A stretch of 64,000 bases of DNA, taken from positions 5,048,501 to 5,112,500 of the forward strand of contig NZ_CP013023.1 of NCBI RefSeq assembly GCF_001421015.2, written 5' to 3'. Positions 28,421 to 37,753 of this stretch are shown here, in pieces (the first letter of the stretch is position 1; every line of letters begins with the position of its first letter). Origin of the DNA: Paenibacillus bovis (GTDB lineage: Bacteria > Bacillota > Bacilli > Paenibacillales > Paenibacillaceae). The position numbers and the translations under genes were made by a program. The notes beneath the pieces are model-generated. The model saw only the letters and a program-made list of their open reading frames with translations, made no database searches and was not told the origin of the DNA.

Positions 28421-28449
28421 ATCATATCGTAACATGTAAGCGGTGTCAA
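28421..28449 (-). promoter_or_regulatory. SigA promoter of glpFK with overlapping cre site
   Basis: Minus strand TTGACA (the -35; its first five bases are TGTCAA's complement at 28444-28449) and TATGAT (28421-28426) are 17 bp apart. TGTAAGCGGTGTCA at 28435-28448 fits the cre consensus TGNAANCGNTNNCA at every fixed position and overlaps the -35, so CcpA should block the promoter. Confidence 0.85.
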
Positions 28450-28492
28450 TATCATTTTTTCATCTGTTCTTCATGCAAATCTGTGATCTTCT

Positions 28493-29062
28493 TCATCGCT
28501 TATACTCATTAAACAGATAGGCATTGGAGGTGGTTACGGCTGTTGCCCCTGCTGCCAGCGCGTTCTCTACATCCTCCACCGTGCGAATAAGACCACCGGC
28601 AAATACAGGAATACCTGCGCGCTCTACTACTTCACGGATCATATGGGGAACCACGCCCGGCAATACTTCTATATAATCGGGCTGCGTTTTTTCCAGCAGC
28701 GCATAGCTTTTCTCCAGTGCGATCGTATCCAGCATAAAGATGCGCTGTATAGCCAGCACGCCTTTTTGCTTGGCTTTCATAATGACATTGCCACGAGTAG
28801 AGATAATGCCAAACGGCTTGATCTCCTGGCAAAGGTATTCTGCTGCGTACTCGTCATTTTTGAGTCCATGCACCAGATCCGCATGTAAAAACATCTTTTT
28901 GTTGCGGCTGCCTGCCATTCTATAGATACTTTTCAGCTGGGCGATATGGGTATCCAGAAATACACCGTATTGATAAGAGCTGTCCAGCAGCTGTTCGAAC
29001 TGTTTCATATTTTTAGCAGCCGGTAAAATCGCCTGTCCTTCATACATTGTATAATCACTCAT
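28493..29062 (-). CDS. glpP: Glycerol-3-phosphate responsive antiterminator
   Basis: A 189-residue RNA-binding regulator of the GlpP family. With glycerol-3-phosphate it prevents termination in glp leaders. The body is a TIM-barrel-like fold; landmarks are ILPAAKNMKQFEQLLDSSYQ, the highly conserved QEIKPFGIISTRGNVIMKAK, and GIPVFAGGLIRTVEDVENAL. The start at 29062 has only a weak AGGAA two bases away; an internal ATG five codons on is an alternative and agrees better with Bacillus GlpP. A TTCATTCG repeat array sits immediately upstream of the ribosome site. Confidence 0.93.
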   Translation of the reverse strand: MSDYTMYEGQAILPAAKNMKQFEQLLDSSYQYGVFLDTHIAQLKSIYRMAGSRNKKMFLHADLVHGLKNDEYAAEYLCQEIKPFGIISTRGNVIMKAKQKGVLAIQRIFMLDTIALEKSYALLEKTQPDYIEVLPGVVPHMIREVVERAGIPVFAGGLIRTVEDVENALAAGATAVTTSNAYLFNEYKR

Positions 29063-29071
29063 TTCCTGAAT

Positions 29072-29122
29072 TTCATTCGTTCATTCGTTCATTCGTTCAT
29101 TCGTTCATTCGTTCATTCGTTC
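29072..29122. repeat. Octamer tandem array TTCATTCG, 6.4 copies
   Basis: Six perfect copies of TTCATTCG (29072-29119) and three further bases fill the gap between glpP and the DJ-1-like gene. On the minus strand the repeat supplies the last two codons and the TGA stop of the DJ-1-like gene and reaches to within a few bases of the glpP ribosome site. Confidence 0.97.
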
Positions 29123-29718
29123 CAATCGTACTCCATTCGTCTGGCTGTTCGCTCGGCAGTTTCGATTCCTGTATATCGTCTGACCAGATGCAGGGAGAGA
29201 TGAATGCCTGCCGAGATACCGCCCGAGGTCAGAATCTGGCCTTCATCGACATATTTGATACCGGAACGTGTCTGAACTTTTGGATAATCACGCTCCAGAC
29301 GCTCCAGATCCATCCAGTGTGTGGTCGCGGATAAACCGTCTAGCAAACTGGCTTCTGCCAGCAGCAATGCTCCTGTACAGATCGAAGCCACTACCCGCTG
29401 CTGCGCGGCATGACTGCGAATCCACTCTATCACCTGCGGTTTGTGAATTTCGATTTCTTCTGCTCCATAGCCTCCGGGTATGATCAGAATATCAACAGAC
29501 GGCAGGGTGGCAAAGCTGTACTCTGGCTGTACCTGCAGACCATTACGGGCCGAAATCATCTGCCCGTTTTCCGATACGGTATATACACGAAAAGCCTTGC
29601 TGCCGTCACTGTGCACCGAGATTGAGAATACCTCGAATGGCCCGGCAAAGTCCAGTACTTCCACTTCGTTGAACAGAAATATTCCTACATTATAGACAGG
29701 TACTGTCGTATCGCTCAT
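29113..29718 (-). CDS. DJ-1/PfpI-family protein
   Basis: A 201-residue class I glutamine amidotransferase-like protein. The nucleophile elbow is ASICTGALLLAEA with the reactive Cys near residue 108; the glutamate and GG turn (LIIPGGYGAEE) and the family segment SATTHWMDLERLERDYP follow. Relatives include isonitrile hydratases and stress proteases or chaperones, so the exact activity is open. The final residues DWNE and the stop codon lie in the TTCATTCG array. It precedes glpP by about 50 bp on the same strand and may be cotranscribed with it. Confidence 0.88.
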   Translation of the reverse strand: MSDTTVPVYNVGIFLFNEVEVLDFAGPFEVFSISVHSDGSKAFRVYTVSENGQMISARNGLQVQPEYSFATLPSVDILIIPGGYGAEEIEIHKPQVIEWIRSHAAQQRVVASICTGALLLAEASLLDGLSATTHWMDLERLERDYPKVQTRSGIKYVDEGQILTSGGISAGIHLSLHLVRRYTGIETAERTARRMEYDWNE

Positions 29719-29762
29719 ATTTCATCCCCTTTTCTGCCAAATATTCACTTGTGAAAGATATA

Positions 29763-29780
29763 GAAGGATATCTATCCTTC
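29763..29780. promoter_or_regulatory. 18-bp palindrome in a divergent promoter region
   Basis: GAAGGATATCTATCCTTC: two perfect 8-bp arms with two bases between, 45 bp upstream of the DJ-1-like gene and divergent to the BASS transporter. A likely operator of unknown regulator. Confidence 0.4.
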
Positions 29781-29959
29781 AGCTGATTATTCGGTATGCT
29801 GGTTATCTATTTTTGTGCATCATGAACAAATAAAAGAATAAAAACACTTATTTTTCTGGGATGCAGGACAATAGCTATGTAAGGTTTTTTATAGTAAAAT
29901 TTTGGACACTGTTATTTAAACAACAGACTACATAGAGACAAGACAGAGGAGAATGGGCC

Positions 29960-30931
29960 ATGAATGGAGTTGCACGAATCAGCAAATTTATAGGTAATAC
30001 TTTTTCCGTATGGGTCATTTTGTTTGCCCTGCTCGGCTTTTTCCTGCCCTCGGTGTTTATTGGGCTCAAAGGACAAATTTCTCTGCTGCTCGGTATCGTC
30101 ATGTTCGGAATGGGACTGACATTATCTTCGGCAGATTTTCGTGAAGTATTTCGTCGCCCGCTGGATGTGGCGCTCGGGGTTGTCGGTCATTATGTGATTA
30201 TGCCGCTGCTCGCCTATGGTCTGGCGGTGGGGCTGCATTTGCCGCCGGATATTGCCGTAGGAGTTATACTAGTGGGATGCTGTCCGAGTGGTACTGCTTC
30301 CAATGTTATGACCTTTCTCGCACGCGGAGATGTGGCACTCGGGGTATCTATCGCCTCCGTATCCACGCTTATTGCACCGCTGGCTACCCCGGCGATGATC
30401 TCGCTGCTGGCCGGACAATGGATGAATGTCAGCGCAAGCAGTCTGATCCTCGATATTCTCAAGGTTGTGATCGTGCCGATTCTGCTTGGCGTTATCGTCA
30501 AGGCACTGTTCCGCAGACAGGCTGAAGCGGCTACTGTAGCACTTCCTGCCGTATCGACACTGGCGATTGTTCTTATCGTAGCGATTGTAGTGGGATTAAA
30601 CAAGCCCCATATTGTAGAATCCGGATTGTTGATTTTTGCTGTGGTTATTTTGCATAATGGGCTTGGCTATTTGCTCGGCTATCTGTTTGCCCGCTTGATC
30701 CGTATGAACCCGGCGCAGCGCAAAGCGATTGTATTTGAGACCGGTATGCAGAACTCCGGGCTCGGTGCCAGTCTGGCTGCCGCCCATTTCAATCCGTTAG
30801 CCGCTGTACCAAGTGCTATTTTCAGTGTATGGCATAACATTTCCGGCTCTCTGCTTGCTACATGGTTTGCCCGCCGGGCAGCCAGGGAAGAACAGGGGAC
30901 AACGTCTTCTGTTCATGCCGCCAAACACTGA
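29960..30931 (+). CDS. Bile acid:sodium symporter (BASS) family transporter
   Basis: A 323-residue membrane protein with about ten helices. Family landmarks are LLGIVMFGMGLTLSSADFRE, the crossing motif VGCCPSGTASNVMTFLARGD and FETGMQNSGLGASLA near residue 265, with the Glu and Gln of the sodium site. Bacterial members carry organic anions such as pantoate or keto acids rather than bile salts; the cargo here is unknown. The ATG at 29960 follows AGAGGAGA. Monocistronic, convergent with the Rrf2 gene. Confidence 0.9.
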   Translation: MNGVARISKFIGNTFSVWVILFALLGFFLPSVFIGLKGQISLLLGIVMFGMGLTLSSADFREVFRRPLDVALGVVGHYVIMPLLAYGLAVGLHLPPDIAVGVILVGCCPSGTASNVMTFLARGDVALGVSIASVSTLIAPLATPAMISLLAGQWMNVSASSLILDILKVVIVPILLGVIVKALFRRQAEAATVALPAVSTLAIVLIVAIVVGLNKPHIVESGLLIFAVVILHNGLGYLLGYLFARLIRMNPAQRKAIVFETGMQNSGLGASLAAAHFNPLAAVPSAIFSVWHNISGSLLATWFARRAAREEQGTTSSVHAAKH

Positions 30932-30963
30932 TATATCGCACGCTATGATCCATAAGTAGACAA

Positions 30964-31005
30964 CAAGCCCGGCCAGCGATGTAGGTATCATCGCCACCGG
31001 GCTTG
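30964..31005. terminator. Hairpin between convergent genes
   Basis: CAAGCCCGG and CCGGGCTTG enclose a second stem GCGATG/CATCGC. T runs are poor on both strands, so termination efficiency is uncertain, but the position after the BASS gene fits. Confidence 0.55.
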
Positions 31006-31048
31006 CTGCTGTTCCTATACGGCCTGCTGCTTTTCCCCTGATTTCGTT

Positions 31049-31513
31049 TTAATTATTCAGCAGTTCGGCAATATTGGATATTTTCTTTTGATTGGCTTCA
31101 TACAGCAGGTCAGATAATGTGTACTTTTTGAGATATTCGATTGCCTGCCGCTCCGCATCCATCATGACGTTTTTGAGGATACTTCCAATTTCGGTGCTGC
31201 TTGTTTCCATACATTCAGCAGGTGCTGCCTGCTGCACTTCGTCATTGCGGATCGCCTGATAAATATCTGCCAGTGTCAGTGTATCCGCAGATATTTTCAA
31301 AGAATAGCCACCGTCTCTGCCCTCGCGTGTATCTACGATTCCGTGGCTTGCCAGTGTAGCCAGAATTCTGCGCAAAAAAGTCGCATGCGACTGAACCTGT
31401 GCAGCAATGACTGAACTCGATACGGTTCCTCCATTGCAGGCCAGACCTGCCAGGGCCTGAACTGCTGTATTGAAGCGGGCCGGTCCAATCGATCTGGTTC
31501 TGGATGTAGTCAT
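31049..31513 (-). CDS. Rrf2-family transcriptional regulator
   Basis: A 154-residue winged-helix regulator. The helix-turn-helix is near residues 33-55 (SSSVIAAQVQSHATFLRRIL), then the wing TREGRDGGYSLKISADTLTL, as in YwnA-type Rrf2 proteins. Only two cysteines are present and they are not spaced as the three iron-sulfur ligands of IscR or NsrR, so it probably does not carry a cluster. Target unknown; the divergent MarR-efflux locus is a candidate only by position. Confidence 0.9.
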   Translation of the reverse strand: MTTSRTRSIGPARFNTAVQALAGLACNGGTVSSSVIAAQVQSHATFLRRILATLASHGIVDTREGRDGGYSLKISADTLTLADIYQAIRNDEVQQAAPAECMETSSTEIGSILKNVMMDAERQAIEYLKKYTLSDLLYEANQKKISNIAELLNN

Positions 31514-31708
31514 AACCTTCCCCCCTGTCTTAACTTAAAATTTTAGCTCAGTCATTAAGGCAAAGCAATGCGAATTTGTACATTTTTTTCCTTTTGTACT
31601 CAAACCAATATCAAAAATTTGAATTGCAAAAATATAAAATCTGGATTATCATAAGCAAGCAAATACATTGAACCCATAAAGACGGATGATTGGTCTCGCT
31701 CACCGATG

Positions 31709-31726
31709 TTGTTAGCCAGCTAACAA
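31709..31726. promoter_or_regulatory. Operator upstream of the MarR gene
   Basis: TTGTTAGCCAGCTAACAA, two perfect 7-bp arms around CCAG, lies 44 bp upstream of the MarR start. A near copy stands before the HlyD gene at 32466-32483 (15 of 18 matching), so the MarR protein probably binds both. Confidence 0.65.
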
Positions 31727-31769
31727 GTTTGAGAAAATCTATTTTATTTTTGGAAAGGAGGAATTAAAG

Positions 31770-32426
31770 TTGCATTCTGACAATTGGCCGTCGCCCGAGA
31801 CATACGGAGAACTTTCACTGTATAATCATAGAACACGCGACGATGCCGCCATGGAGATTACGTATCTGTACATGCGGATGACTGCGAATCTTTTTGAAGA
31901 GGAAGAATTAGCTATGGATTTTGATATGCGTGATCTGCCTACTCGTGAGATGCTTCAGAAATTCTCGGAGCGTATTCCTGAAATTGATATTACTGCGACA
32001 GAAGCGATGCTATTGTTTCTGCGCACATCATCCAATATTTTCAGAGTCAGTACACAACGATACGAACAATACGGTATTTCAAGCGGTAAATTTGCGCTGC
32101 TTATTTTATTGTATCGTTATCAGGATACCGGACTGCTGGCAACCGAGCTGGCGGAACGAGCAGGCATTACCAAAGCTACAGTGACCGGACTGATCGAACG
32201 CATGGAGCGTGACGGACTCGTTAGCCGCCAGGATCATCCTTCCGACCGCCGCATGAGTATTATTCATCTTACCGATGAAGGCACATCGTTAATGAATGAT
32301 CTGCTCCCTATTCATTTTACGAGTACGTCCCGTATTATGAGCCATCTATCCGAAGCGGAGCGCGAAATCTTGCTGGGGCTGATGCAGAAAATACAGCTGG
32401 GCATTTCGGAAGCCGAAAAAATCTAA
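31770..32426 (+). CDS. MarR-family regulator with N-terminal extension
   Basis: A 218-residue regulator, about 70 residues longer than usual; the extra part (residues 1-75) is acidic and has no motif I know. The MarR core is at about 80-215: recognition segment RAGITKATVTGLIERMERDG and wing SRQDHPSDRRMSIIHLTDEG. The start is TTG at 31770, set by AAAGGAGG with 9-nt spacing; ATGs at codons 28 and 36 are alternatives that would remove part of the extension. It sits before an HlyD-type and ABC-2-type export pair and is likely its repressor. Ligand unknown, perhaps a substrate of the pump. Confidence 0.88.
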   Translation: MHSDNWPSPETYGELSLYNHRTRDDAAMEITYLYMRMTANLFEEEELAMDFDMRDLPTREMLQKFSERIPEIDITATEAMLLFLRTSSNIFRVSTQRYEQYGISSGKFALLILLYRYQDTGLLATELAERAGITKATVTGLIERMERDGLVSRQDHPSDRRMSIIHLTDEGTSLMNDLLPIHFTSTSRIMSHLSEAEREILLGLMQKIQLGISEAEKI

Positions 32427-32465
32427 CCATTCATCCGGGCATATTAATGCCCATTATCCACCATA

Positions 32466-32483
32466 TTGTTAGCTGGCTTACTT
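32466..32483. promoter_or_regulatory. Second MarR operator-like site before the efflux genes
   Basis: TTGTTAGCTGGCTTACTT matches the reverse complement of the site at 31709-31726 at 15 of 18 positions, including the first 13. It lies 148 bp upstream of the HlyD-type gene. Confidence 0.55.
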
Positions 32484-32630
32484 TATTAATTCAAGGTAAA
32501 ATTTGTATTTCCTCCTGCTGACTGCTTATATGTCTAATCGATAAAGCAACAGTAGCCAAATCCATCATTCATAGTGATAATCTGCAGAATGTATTTATCC
32601 ATTTTAAATGATCAAGGAGCGTTATTATTC

Positions 32631-34034
32631 ATGAATCGCAATCAAATCGCAAGTCTTGTGATCCCCGTTATTTCTATTGTTTGTCTACTGGGAGGCGGAT
32701 TCCTGCTGCAGGCCAAAGGGCAGGATCAGGTTACTCTATCCCAATCTGCTCGCAGCGCTACTCTCAGCTCGGATACGGTACATGTATCGTTCGAACAGGT
32801 AGGCGGCAAAGTGACCACTATTCCTTATCAGGAAGAAAAAGTCGTCAAAAAAGGCGATGTACTAATGACGCTTGATGCTACCGATGTGAATCTGCAGATT
32901 GAACAGCTGCAAAAGCAAATTCAGCAGTTCGATACCCAGATCCAGCAGCAGGAACAATCGATCAAACTGGGCTATGCCAAAGCTACAACCCAGGAAAAAC
33001 AGGCCAAGCTGGCGATTGCGCAGGCCCAGGTAAATCAAAACAAGAGCGCGGCAGCTCTGGAAACATCCAAAGCGTCCCAACGTCAGGCCGAAGCGGCACG
33101 CCGGCAGGCTGAGTCTGCTCAGCGTCAGGCAGCGGCTGCCGAGAAACAGGTCAATGATGGTTCCCGCCAAGAAGATATGCAGCAGCAGCAAATCGCTGTA
33201 CAATCAGCGACCAAAAGTCTGCAAACCGCGCAGACCAGTTACGATCGCATCCGCAAGCTATATGATGCCGGTTTGAGCAGCAAAGCCGAAATGGACAGTG
33301 CCGACAATGCACTCACTCTGGCCAAAAACCAATTAAGCCAGCAGCAGGAAGCACTGACCAAAATGAAAAACGGGGCGACTGCCGAGGAGCGCCAGCAAGC
33401 GAATGAGCGTACCCGTCAGGCTGCGGAACAGGCCAATCAGGCAACCGAGCAAGTTGGTCAGGCTACAGTCAGCATCACCCAGGCGCAGGACGAGATTGAA
33501 GCTGCCCGAATCGCAGCCGAAAACTCCGCGACCCAGCTGGATACCGTTGCCCAGACTCGTCAGCAGCTGGCGGATCAGGAGCTGTCCGTCCAATTGCTCA
33601 AGCAGCAAAAAGCCGCCCAGCAGGTCGAACTCAAAACCCTTTTACTCAAAAAATCCCGATTGGTACTCAAAGCTCCGCAAAATGGCAAAATCACTGCAGT
33701 CAGCACCAAAATCGGTGAGAATATCGCTCAAGGTACCCCTGTGATTACGCTCGAAACGAATGAAATGTACTTTGACCTGTATGTGAGCGAAGACCAGGCA
33801 AGCAAGTTCAAAGCGAATAAGCAGGTAACGGTTCACCTTCCTGCTACCAATCAGGATATCCAGGGCAAGGTGCGCTATGTTACTTCTGCGCCGCAATTTG
33901 CCAACCTACGTATGTCCCGTGAAAAAGGCGAAGCGGATATCGCTACCTTCCAGGTTCGCATCTATGTACCAAAAACCGGCGCACTGCTGCCGGGCATGAC
34001 CGCTGAGGTGAATACTGATGAAATCACTTCTTGA
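32631..34034 (+). CDS. HlyD-family membrane fusion protein
   Basis: A 467-residue export adaptor. An N-terminal anchor is at about residues 7-28 (SLVIPVISIVCLLGGGFLLQ). The first lipoyl half (VEKVVKKGDVLMTLDATD is seen as EEKVVKKGDVLMTLDATDV) leads into a very long Gln/Ala-rich coiled coil, about residues 75-345, then the second lipoyl half (LVLKAPQNGKITAVSTKIGE) and beta barrel. The ATG at 32631 follows AAGGAGCG. The stop overlaps the next gene by 17 bp, so the two are translationally coupled. It should bridge the membrane permease to the outside; the coiled coil is long for a Gram-positive without outer membrane. Confidence 0.9.
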   Translation: MNRNQIASLVIPVISIVCLLGGGFLLQAKGQDQVTLSQSARSATLSSDTVHVSFEQVGGKVTTIPYQEEKVVKKGDVLMTLDATDVNLQIEQLQKQIQQFDTQIQQQEQSIKLGYAKATTQEKQAKLAIAQAQVNQNKSAAALETSKASQRQAEAARRQAESAQRQAAAAEKQVNDGSRQEDMQQQQIAVQSATKSLQTAQTSYDRIRKLYDAGLSSKAEMDSADNALTLAKNQLSQQQEALTKMKNGATAEERQQANERTRQAAEQANQATEQVGQATVSITQAQDEIEAARIAAENSATQLDTVAQTRQQLADQELSVQLLKQQKAAQQVELKTLLLKKSRLVLKAPQNGKITAVSTKIGENIAQGTPVITLETNEMYFDLYVSEDQASKFKANKQVTVHLPATNQDIQGKVRYVTSAPQFANLRMSREKGEADIATFQVRIYVPKTGALLPGMTAEVNTDEITS

Positions 34035-35304
34035 TGAATGGAATTACCTGGTCAAATCCAAATATCCGATTATCGCCATCATGTTTCCATTGGTCGCGGT
34101 GCTCGCTTATACCCTGCTGCTGCCGAGCAGTCAGATTAACGAATCCCGCGTTGTGGTTGTCGATCAGGACAATACGGCTTATAGTAGACAACTGATTCAG
34201 AAAATCGATTCGTCCCAGTATATTCATGTCGACCAGGTCGTATCCTATGCCGAGCACCCGGAGGAATACTTTTATCATGAGCAGTATCTGGCCGTGATCT
34301 CCCTGCCCAAGGGACTCGAGGATAATCACAACCGGGCGGTACCGAATCGTCTGGGGCTGATTCTGGATAATACGAATAGCCAGGCGGTTACTTTTATCCG
34401 GACAGCGATGCAAGAAATTACCGCTACGGAAAACATGCAGCTATCGATACCTGCTCTGGCACGAACCGGAATGAGCAGTACCCAGGCGCAAGGGACGCTA
34501 AGTAATCTCGCGGTTGAAGTCCGTGCACTGTTCAATCCGACGAGCAATTACCAGAACACGACGATTCTGACATTTGTCTGTATGTTCTCGTTTATGATGC
34601 TGAATATCAACAGTCTGCCGATCGTCGCCCGGCTGCGTGTATCGCACCGTCTGGCTAGCGAGCTGCAAAATCCGTTTAATCTGCTGTTCCGGATTATTCC
34701 ATATCTGCTATTTTCGACTGCTGGTCTGATTTTTGCGATGGGTGTATTGAAGCTGTTTGATGATACCCGCTTTGTCGGCAGTCCGTTTTTGTTTATGATT
34801 CCGGTGATGCTGTATGTGTTTGGATCGGTATGTATCAATATTTTGGTCGCCTGGGGTGCAGCGCATCCGGGAATTGCAGCCTCTCGCATGATCTTTATTT
34901 TCATGCCCGCATTTGTGCTATCCGGCGGTACGATGGCCCGAGCGCTCTTCCCTCCACTTGCGCTGCAGATCAGTGACTTTTTCCCGTTTGTATGGATGTT
35001 CAAATTCCTGCGAAGTCTGGGTCTTCGCGGAGCACCTTTTCGGGAAATGCTGCCTGAGCTCGGCTCCATGATGCTGTACACAAGTGTACTGGCTATGCTT
35101 GTTATTGCCCGTGGCCTATGGGAAAAGCAAAAGCTGGCCAAACAGGCTGCTGCAGCACCGGTTGGCAATTTGCCGGGACTGCCCGGAGCAGGCGGCCCTC
35201 CGTCCGGTGCACCGGGCAGTCTGCCTGGCGCTTCCGGTTCTCTCGGTCCCAACATGCTGCCCAGCGGTCCTCCTGCTCCGACTCATGAACCGTCCCGCAG
35301 CTAA
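34018..35304 (+). CDS. ABC-2 type transporter permease
   Basis: A 428-residue membrane protein of the ABC-2/YhhJ type. One helix is near residues 18-35, then an extracellular part of about 160 residues (VVVVDQDNTAYSRQLIQKID is typical), and five helices between about 180 and 370. The last 50 residues are Pro/Gly/Ser-rich low complexity and should lie in the cytosol or outside; I know no role for them. No ATPase is encoded in the operon, although YhhJ relatives work with an RbbA-type ATPase. Cargo unknown. Coupled to the HlyD-type gene by overlap. Confidence 0.85.
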   Translation: MKSLLDEWNYLVKSKYPIIAIMFPLVAVLAYTLLLPSSQINESRVVVVDQDNTAYSRQLIQKIDSSQYIHVDQVVSYAEHPEEYFYHEQYLAVISLPKGLEDNHNRAVPNRLGLILDNTNSQAVTFIRTAMQEITATENMQLSIPALARTGMSSTQAQGTLSNLAVEVRALFNPTSNYQNTTILTFVCMFSFMMLNINSLPIVARLRVSHRLASELQNPFNLLFRIIPYLLFSTAGLIFAMGVLKLFDDTRFVGSPFLFMIPVMLYVFGSVCINILVAWGAAHPGIAASRMIFIFMPAFVLSGGTMARALFPPLALQISDFFPFVWMFKFLRSLGLRGAPFREMLPELGSMMLYTSVLAMLVIARGLWEKQKLAKQAAAAPVGNLPGLPGAGGPPSGAPGSLPGASGSLGPNMLPSGPPAPTHEPSRS

Positions 35305-35470
35305 ACCTAAACAACGATATATAGAATAAAGTAAATCCTCAGCTTAATAGGCAGATAAGTGTAGTAGGTTCTATATCGGTATAAAGGATCTATTGGGGCT
35401 GCATGGATGATAGAGGCTATCTGGTCCACAGATGGTCCGTACGCTGTCGATCCCTTATATCGGTATAACA

Positions 35471-35561
35471 AAAAAGCTGTTCCACAGTGAAAAATGACAA
35501 CTGTCCCCTTGTTGACTCCAACAAGGACAGTTTCTATTTTTCGTTTGCGGAACAGCTTTTT
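35471..35561. terminator. Large nested hairpin between convergent genes
   Basis: AAAAAGCTGTTCC (35471-35483) pairs with GGAACAGCTTTT (35549-35560), and inside is a second perfect stem, ACTGTCC..CTTGTTG with CAACAAGGACAGT (35500-35531). It ends in TTTTTG on the plus strand. It terminates the permease gene and probably ppaC. The remainder of the 330-bp gap holds nothing I can identify. Confidence 0.7.
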
Positions 35562-35634
35562 GTGTATGACCGACTGCATCACCCTATGTATTCATGAACA
35601 GGTGAAGCGAATATCGATTCTGGCGCTGAATCGA

Positions 35635-36561
35635 TTATTGAGCAAATGTATCCGTCAGGACAGGAACCACCTGGGATTTACGGGATACTACACCTTTGAG
35701 CAGAGCAGTATGATTATCCAGGGATACTTTGTACGCTTTTTCCACTACATCGGTACGTTTACCCAGTGCCAGACCTACCGAGTCATTGTTCAGAATGTCG
35801 GTTACGACGAACAGGAACAGATCCAGACCTTTTTTTTCGATAACGGCATTGATAGCAGTCTCCAGAGCAGCCTGCTGGGACAGTACGTCATTTACGTCTA
35901 CTGTATTTACCTGTGCGATTTCCACTTTGGCATCGCCCATCTGGAACTCTTTGGCATCCAGAGAGATCAGTTGTTCTACCGTTTTCTGGCTCAGATCCGC
36001 ACCGGCTTTGAGCATATCCAGACCATATTTCTCGGCATCTACACCAGCGATTTCAGCCAGTTCGCGCGCAGCAGCTACATCCTGCTCGGTGCAAGTAGGA
36101 GATTTGAACAGCAGGGAATCGGAAATAATTGCAGACAGCATCAAACCGGCAATTTCCTTGGTGATCGTCACGCCGTTTTCTTTGTACAATTTATTCAAAA
36201 TCGTAGCTGTGCAGCCTACAGGCTCAGCGCGGTAGTACAGTGGAGCACTGGTCTCAAAGTTGGCGATACGATGGTGGTCGATAACTTCGGTTACCGTAAC
36301 CTGATCGATATCGTCAGCACTTTGCTGGCGCTCGTTATGATCGACGAGGATAACTTCTTTTACTTCGCTTACTTTGTCTACCAGACGCGGTGCAGCTACT
36401 TTGAAGTAGTCCAGTGCATACTGGGTCTCTCCGTTAACTTCACCGAGACGCACAGCTTCTGCATCGACACCCAGTTCTTTTTTCAGTGCTGCATAGGCGA
36501 TAGCGGATGTGATTGTATCCGTATCCGGATTTTTATGACCAAAAACCAATACTTGTGGCAT
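35635..36561 (-). CDS. ppaC: Manganese-dependent inorganic pyrophosphatase
   Basis: A 308-residue family II pyrophosphatase of the DHH group, hydrolysing pyrophosphate in the cytosol. Metal ligands are in GHKNPDTDT (residues 8-16), LVDHNERQ and the DHH motif [12 protein letters not shown]. The DHHA2 domain contains the C-terminal substrate motif SRKSQVVP. Full length, ATG at 36561 with AGGAGTG. Typical of Bacillus-type genomes. Monocistronic. Confidence 0.97.
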   Translation of the reverse strand: MPQVLVFGHKNPDTDTITSAIAYAALKKELGVDAEAVRLGEVNGETQYALDYFKVAAPRLVDKVSEVKEVILVDHNERQQSADDIDQVTVTEVIDHHRIANFETSAPLYYRAEPVGCTATILNKLYKENGVTITKEIAGLMLSAIISDSLLFKSPTCTEQDVAAARELAEIAGVDAEKYGLDMLKAGADLSQKTVEQLISLDAKEFQMGDAKVEIAQVNTVDVNDVLSQQAALETAINAVIEKKGLDLFLFVVTDILNNDSVGLALGKRTDVVEKAYKVSLDNHTALLKGVVSRKSQVVPVLTDTFAQ

Positions 36562-36695
36562 AATGACACTCCTTTAGCGATATAGGGTTTGCGGGAAAAG
36601 TATATCTTATCTTGCCCGTTTTCTTCAATAGTATACCTTGTTTCCAAATTAAAATGAAGTTAATCCAGACTAAGTTTATAGGAATAAATGAATAT

Positions 36696-37634
36696 TTATT
36701 GATGAACTGTTTCCGTATTCTGTTGAACAATATGTCTGAAAGCTGGCGCAGCAGAATGGGCGTAAAGCTGTTCCAGCTGCATAAACGCCTGTGCTCCTGC
36801 CGATAGCTGACCGGAATAAACCAGCTGTCCATACCAGCGGCGCCCCTGCTCGATCCAGGGTATGGCGGTTATTCCCTGTGATCGATCTTCTTCTTTTATC
36901 GTAAATAAAGGCAAAAATCCGATGCCCCATTGTCTGCTCACCGCCTGCTTGATCGCTTCAATACTGCTCAGCTCCCAGCGTATATCTGCAGCCAGTGCAG
37001 ATTGACGCATCGTCTCCAGCAGCCCGGCCCGATAGGTGCAGCCGTCTTCCGTAAGAATTAGCGGCTGTTCTACCAGTGCAGCCGCCGAGACAGACGCTGA
37101 ACCGGCAAGCGGATGCTGTGAATGCATAATGATCATCATGGGCGCTTCGAACAGCAGCATACATTCAATGCCTGCACTGCTGCAAGGTTGATCGAAGATC
37201 AGTGCCAGATCCAGCTTGCCCTGTCTGACCTGCTCGATCAGCTCTGCTTCCTGTCCGAGAACAATTTTGACTTTGTACGCAGGATATTGATGACGAAAAG
37301 CCTCCAGCAGTTCCGGCAGGTAATAAAGCGATAGCGATTCGATTGTACCGATCACCAGTACAGGCGCCTCCGGATACTGAGCCATCACTGCCTCTCTGGC
37401 CTGGTGCTGCAATTCCAGCAGTTGACGGGCATAGGGCAGCAGGCGCTGTCCCGCTTCTGTCGGTACTACCTGATTGCCGCTCCGCTGCAGCAAACGCTGT
37501 CCGCCATACAACTGTTCGAGCCGCTGGATATGATTAGTGATGCTGGACTGTGCATAATCCAGCTCCAGCGCGGTACGTGTATAATTTCCCCATTGAACCA
37601 GTGCACAAAAGGTTTTTAGATAAAGCAGCTCCAT
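36696..37634 (-). CDS. LysR-family transcriptional regulator
   Basis: A 312-residue regulator. The N-terminal winged helix (LKTFCALVQWGNYTRTALEL, then SQSSITNHIQRLEQL seen as AQSSITNHIQRLEQLYG) is followed by an effector domain from residue 90, which binds an unknown coinducer. It is divergent from the rhodanese gene, with a palindrome TATCGATAATATCGATA (37754-37770) midway: LysR proteins usually control the divergent neighbour. The ATG at 37634 follows GGAGGAGG. Confidence 0.9.
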   Translation of the reverse strand: MELLYLKTFCALVQWGNYTRTALELDYAQSSITNHIQRLEQLYGGQRLLQRSGNQVVPTEAGQRLLPYARQLLELQHQAREAVMAQYPEAPVLVIGTIESLSLYYLPELLEAFRHQYPAYKVKIVLGQEAELIEQVRQGKLDLALIFDQPCSSAGIECMLLFEAPMMIIMHSQHPLAGSASVSAAALVEQPLILTEDGCTYRAGLLETMRQSALAADIRWELSSIEAIKQAVSRQWGIGFLPLFTIKEEDRSQGITAIPWIEQGRRWYGQLVYSGQLSAGAQAFMQLEQLYAHSAAPAFRHIVQQNTETVHQ

Positions 37635-37753
37635 CGTGATGCCTCCTCCCTAGCAGGGTATATGATTCAGCTTACGATAAATGAACCCTGCTGTGCAGCA
37701 AAATAATAATCGACAAGATGCAGAGCGATATATTCTTTCTTCCCCAGTCCTAT

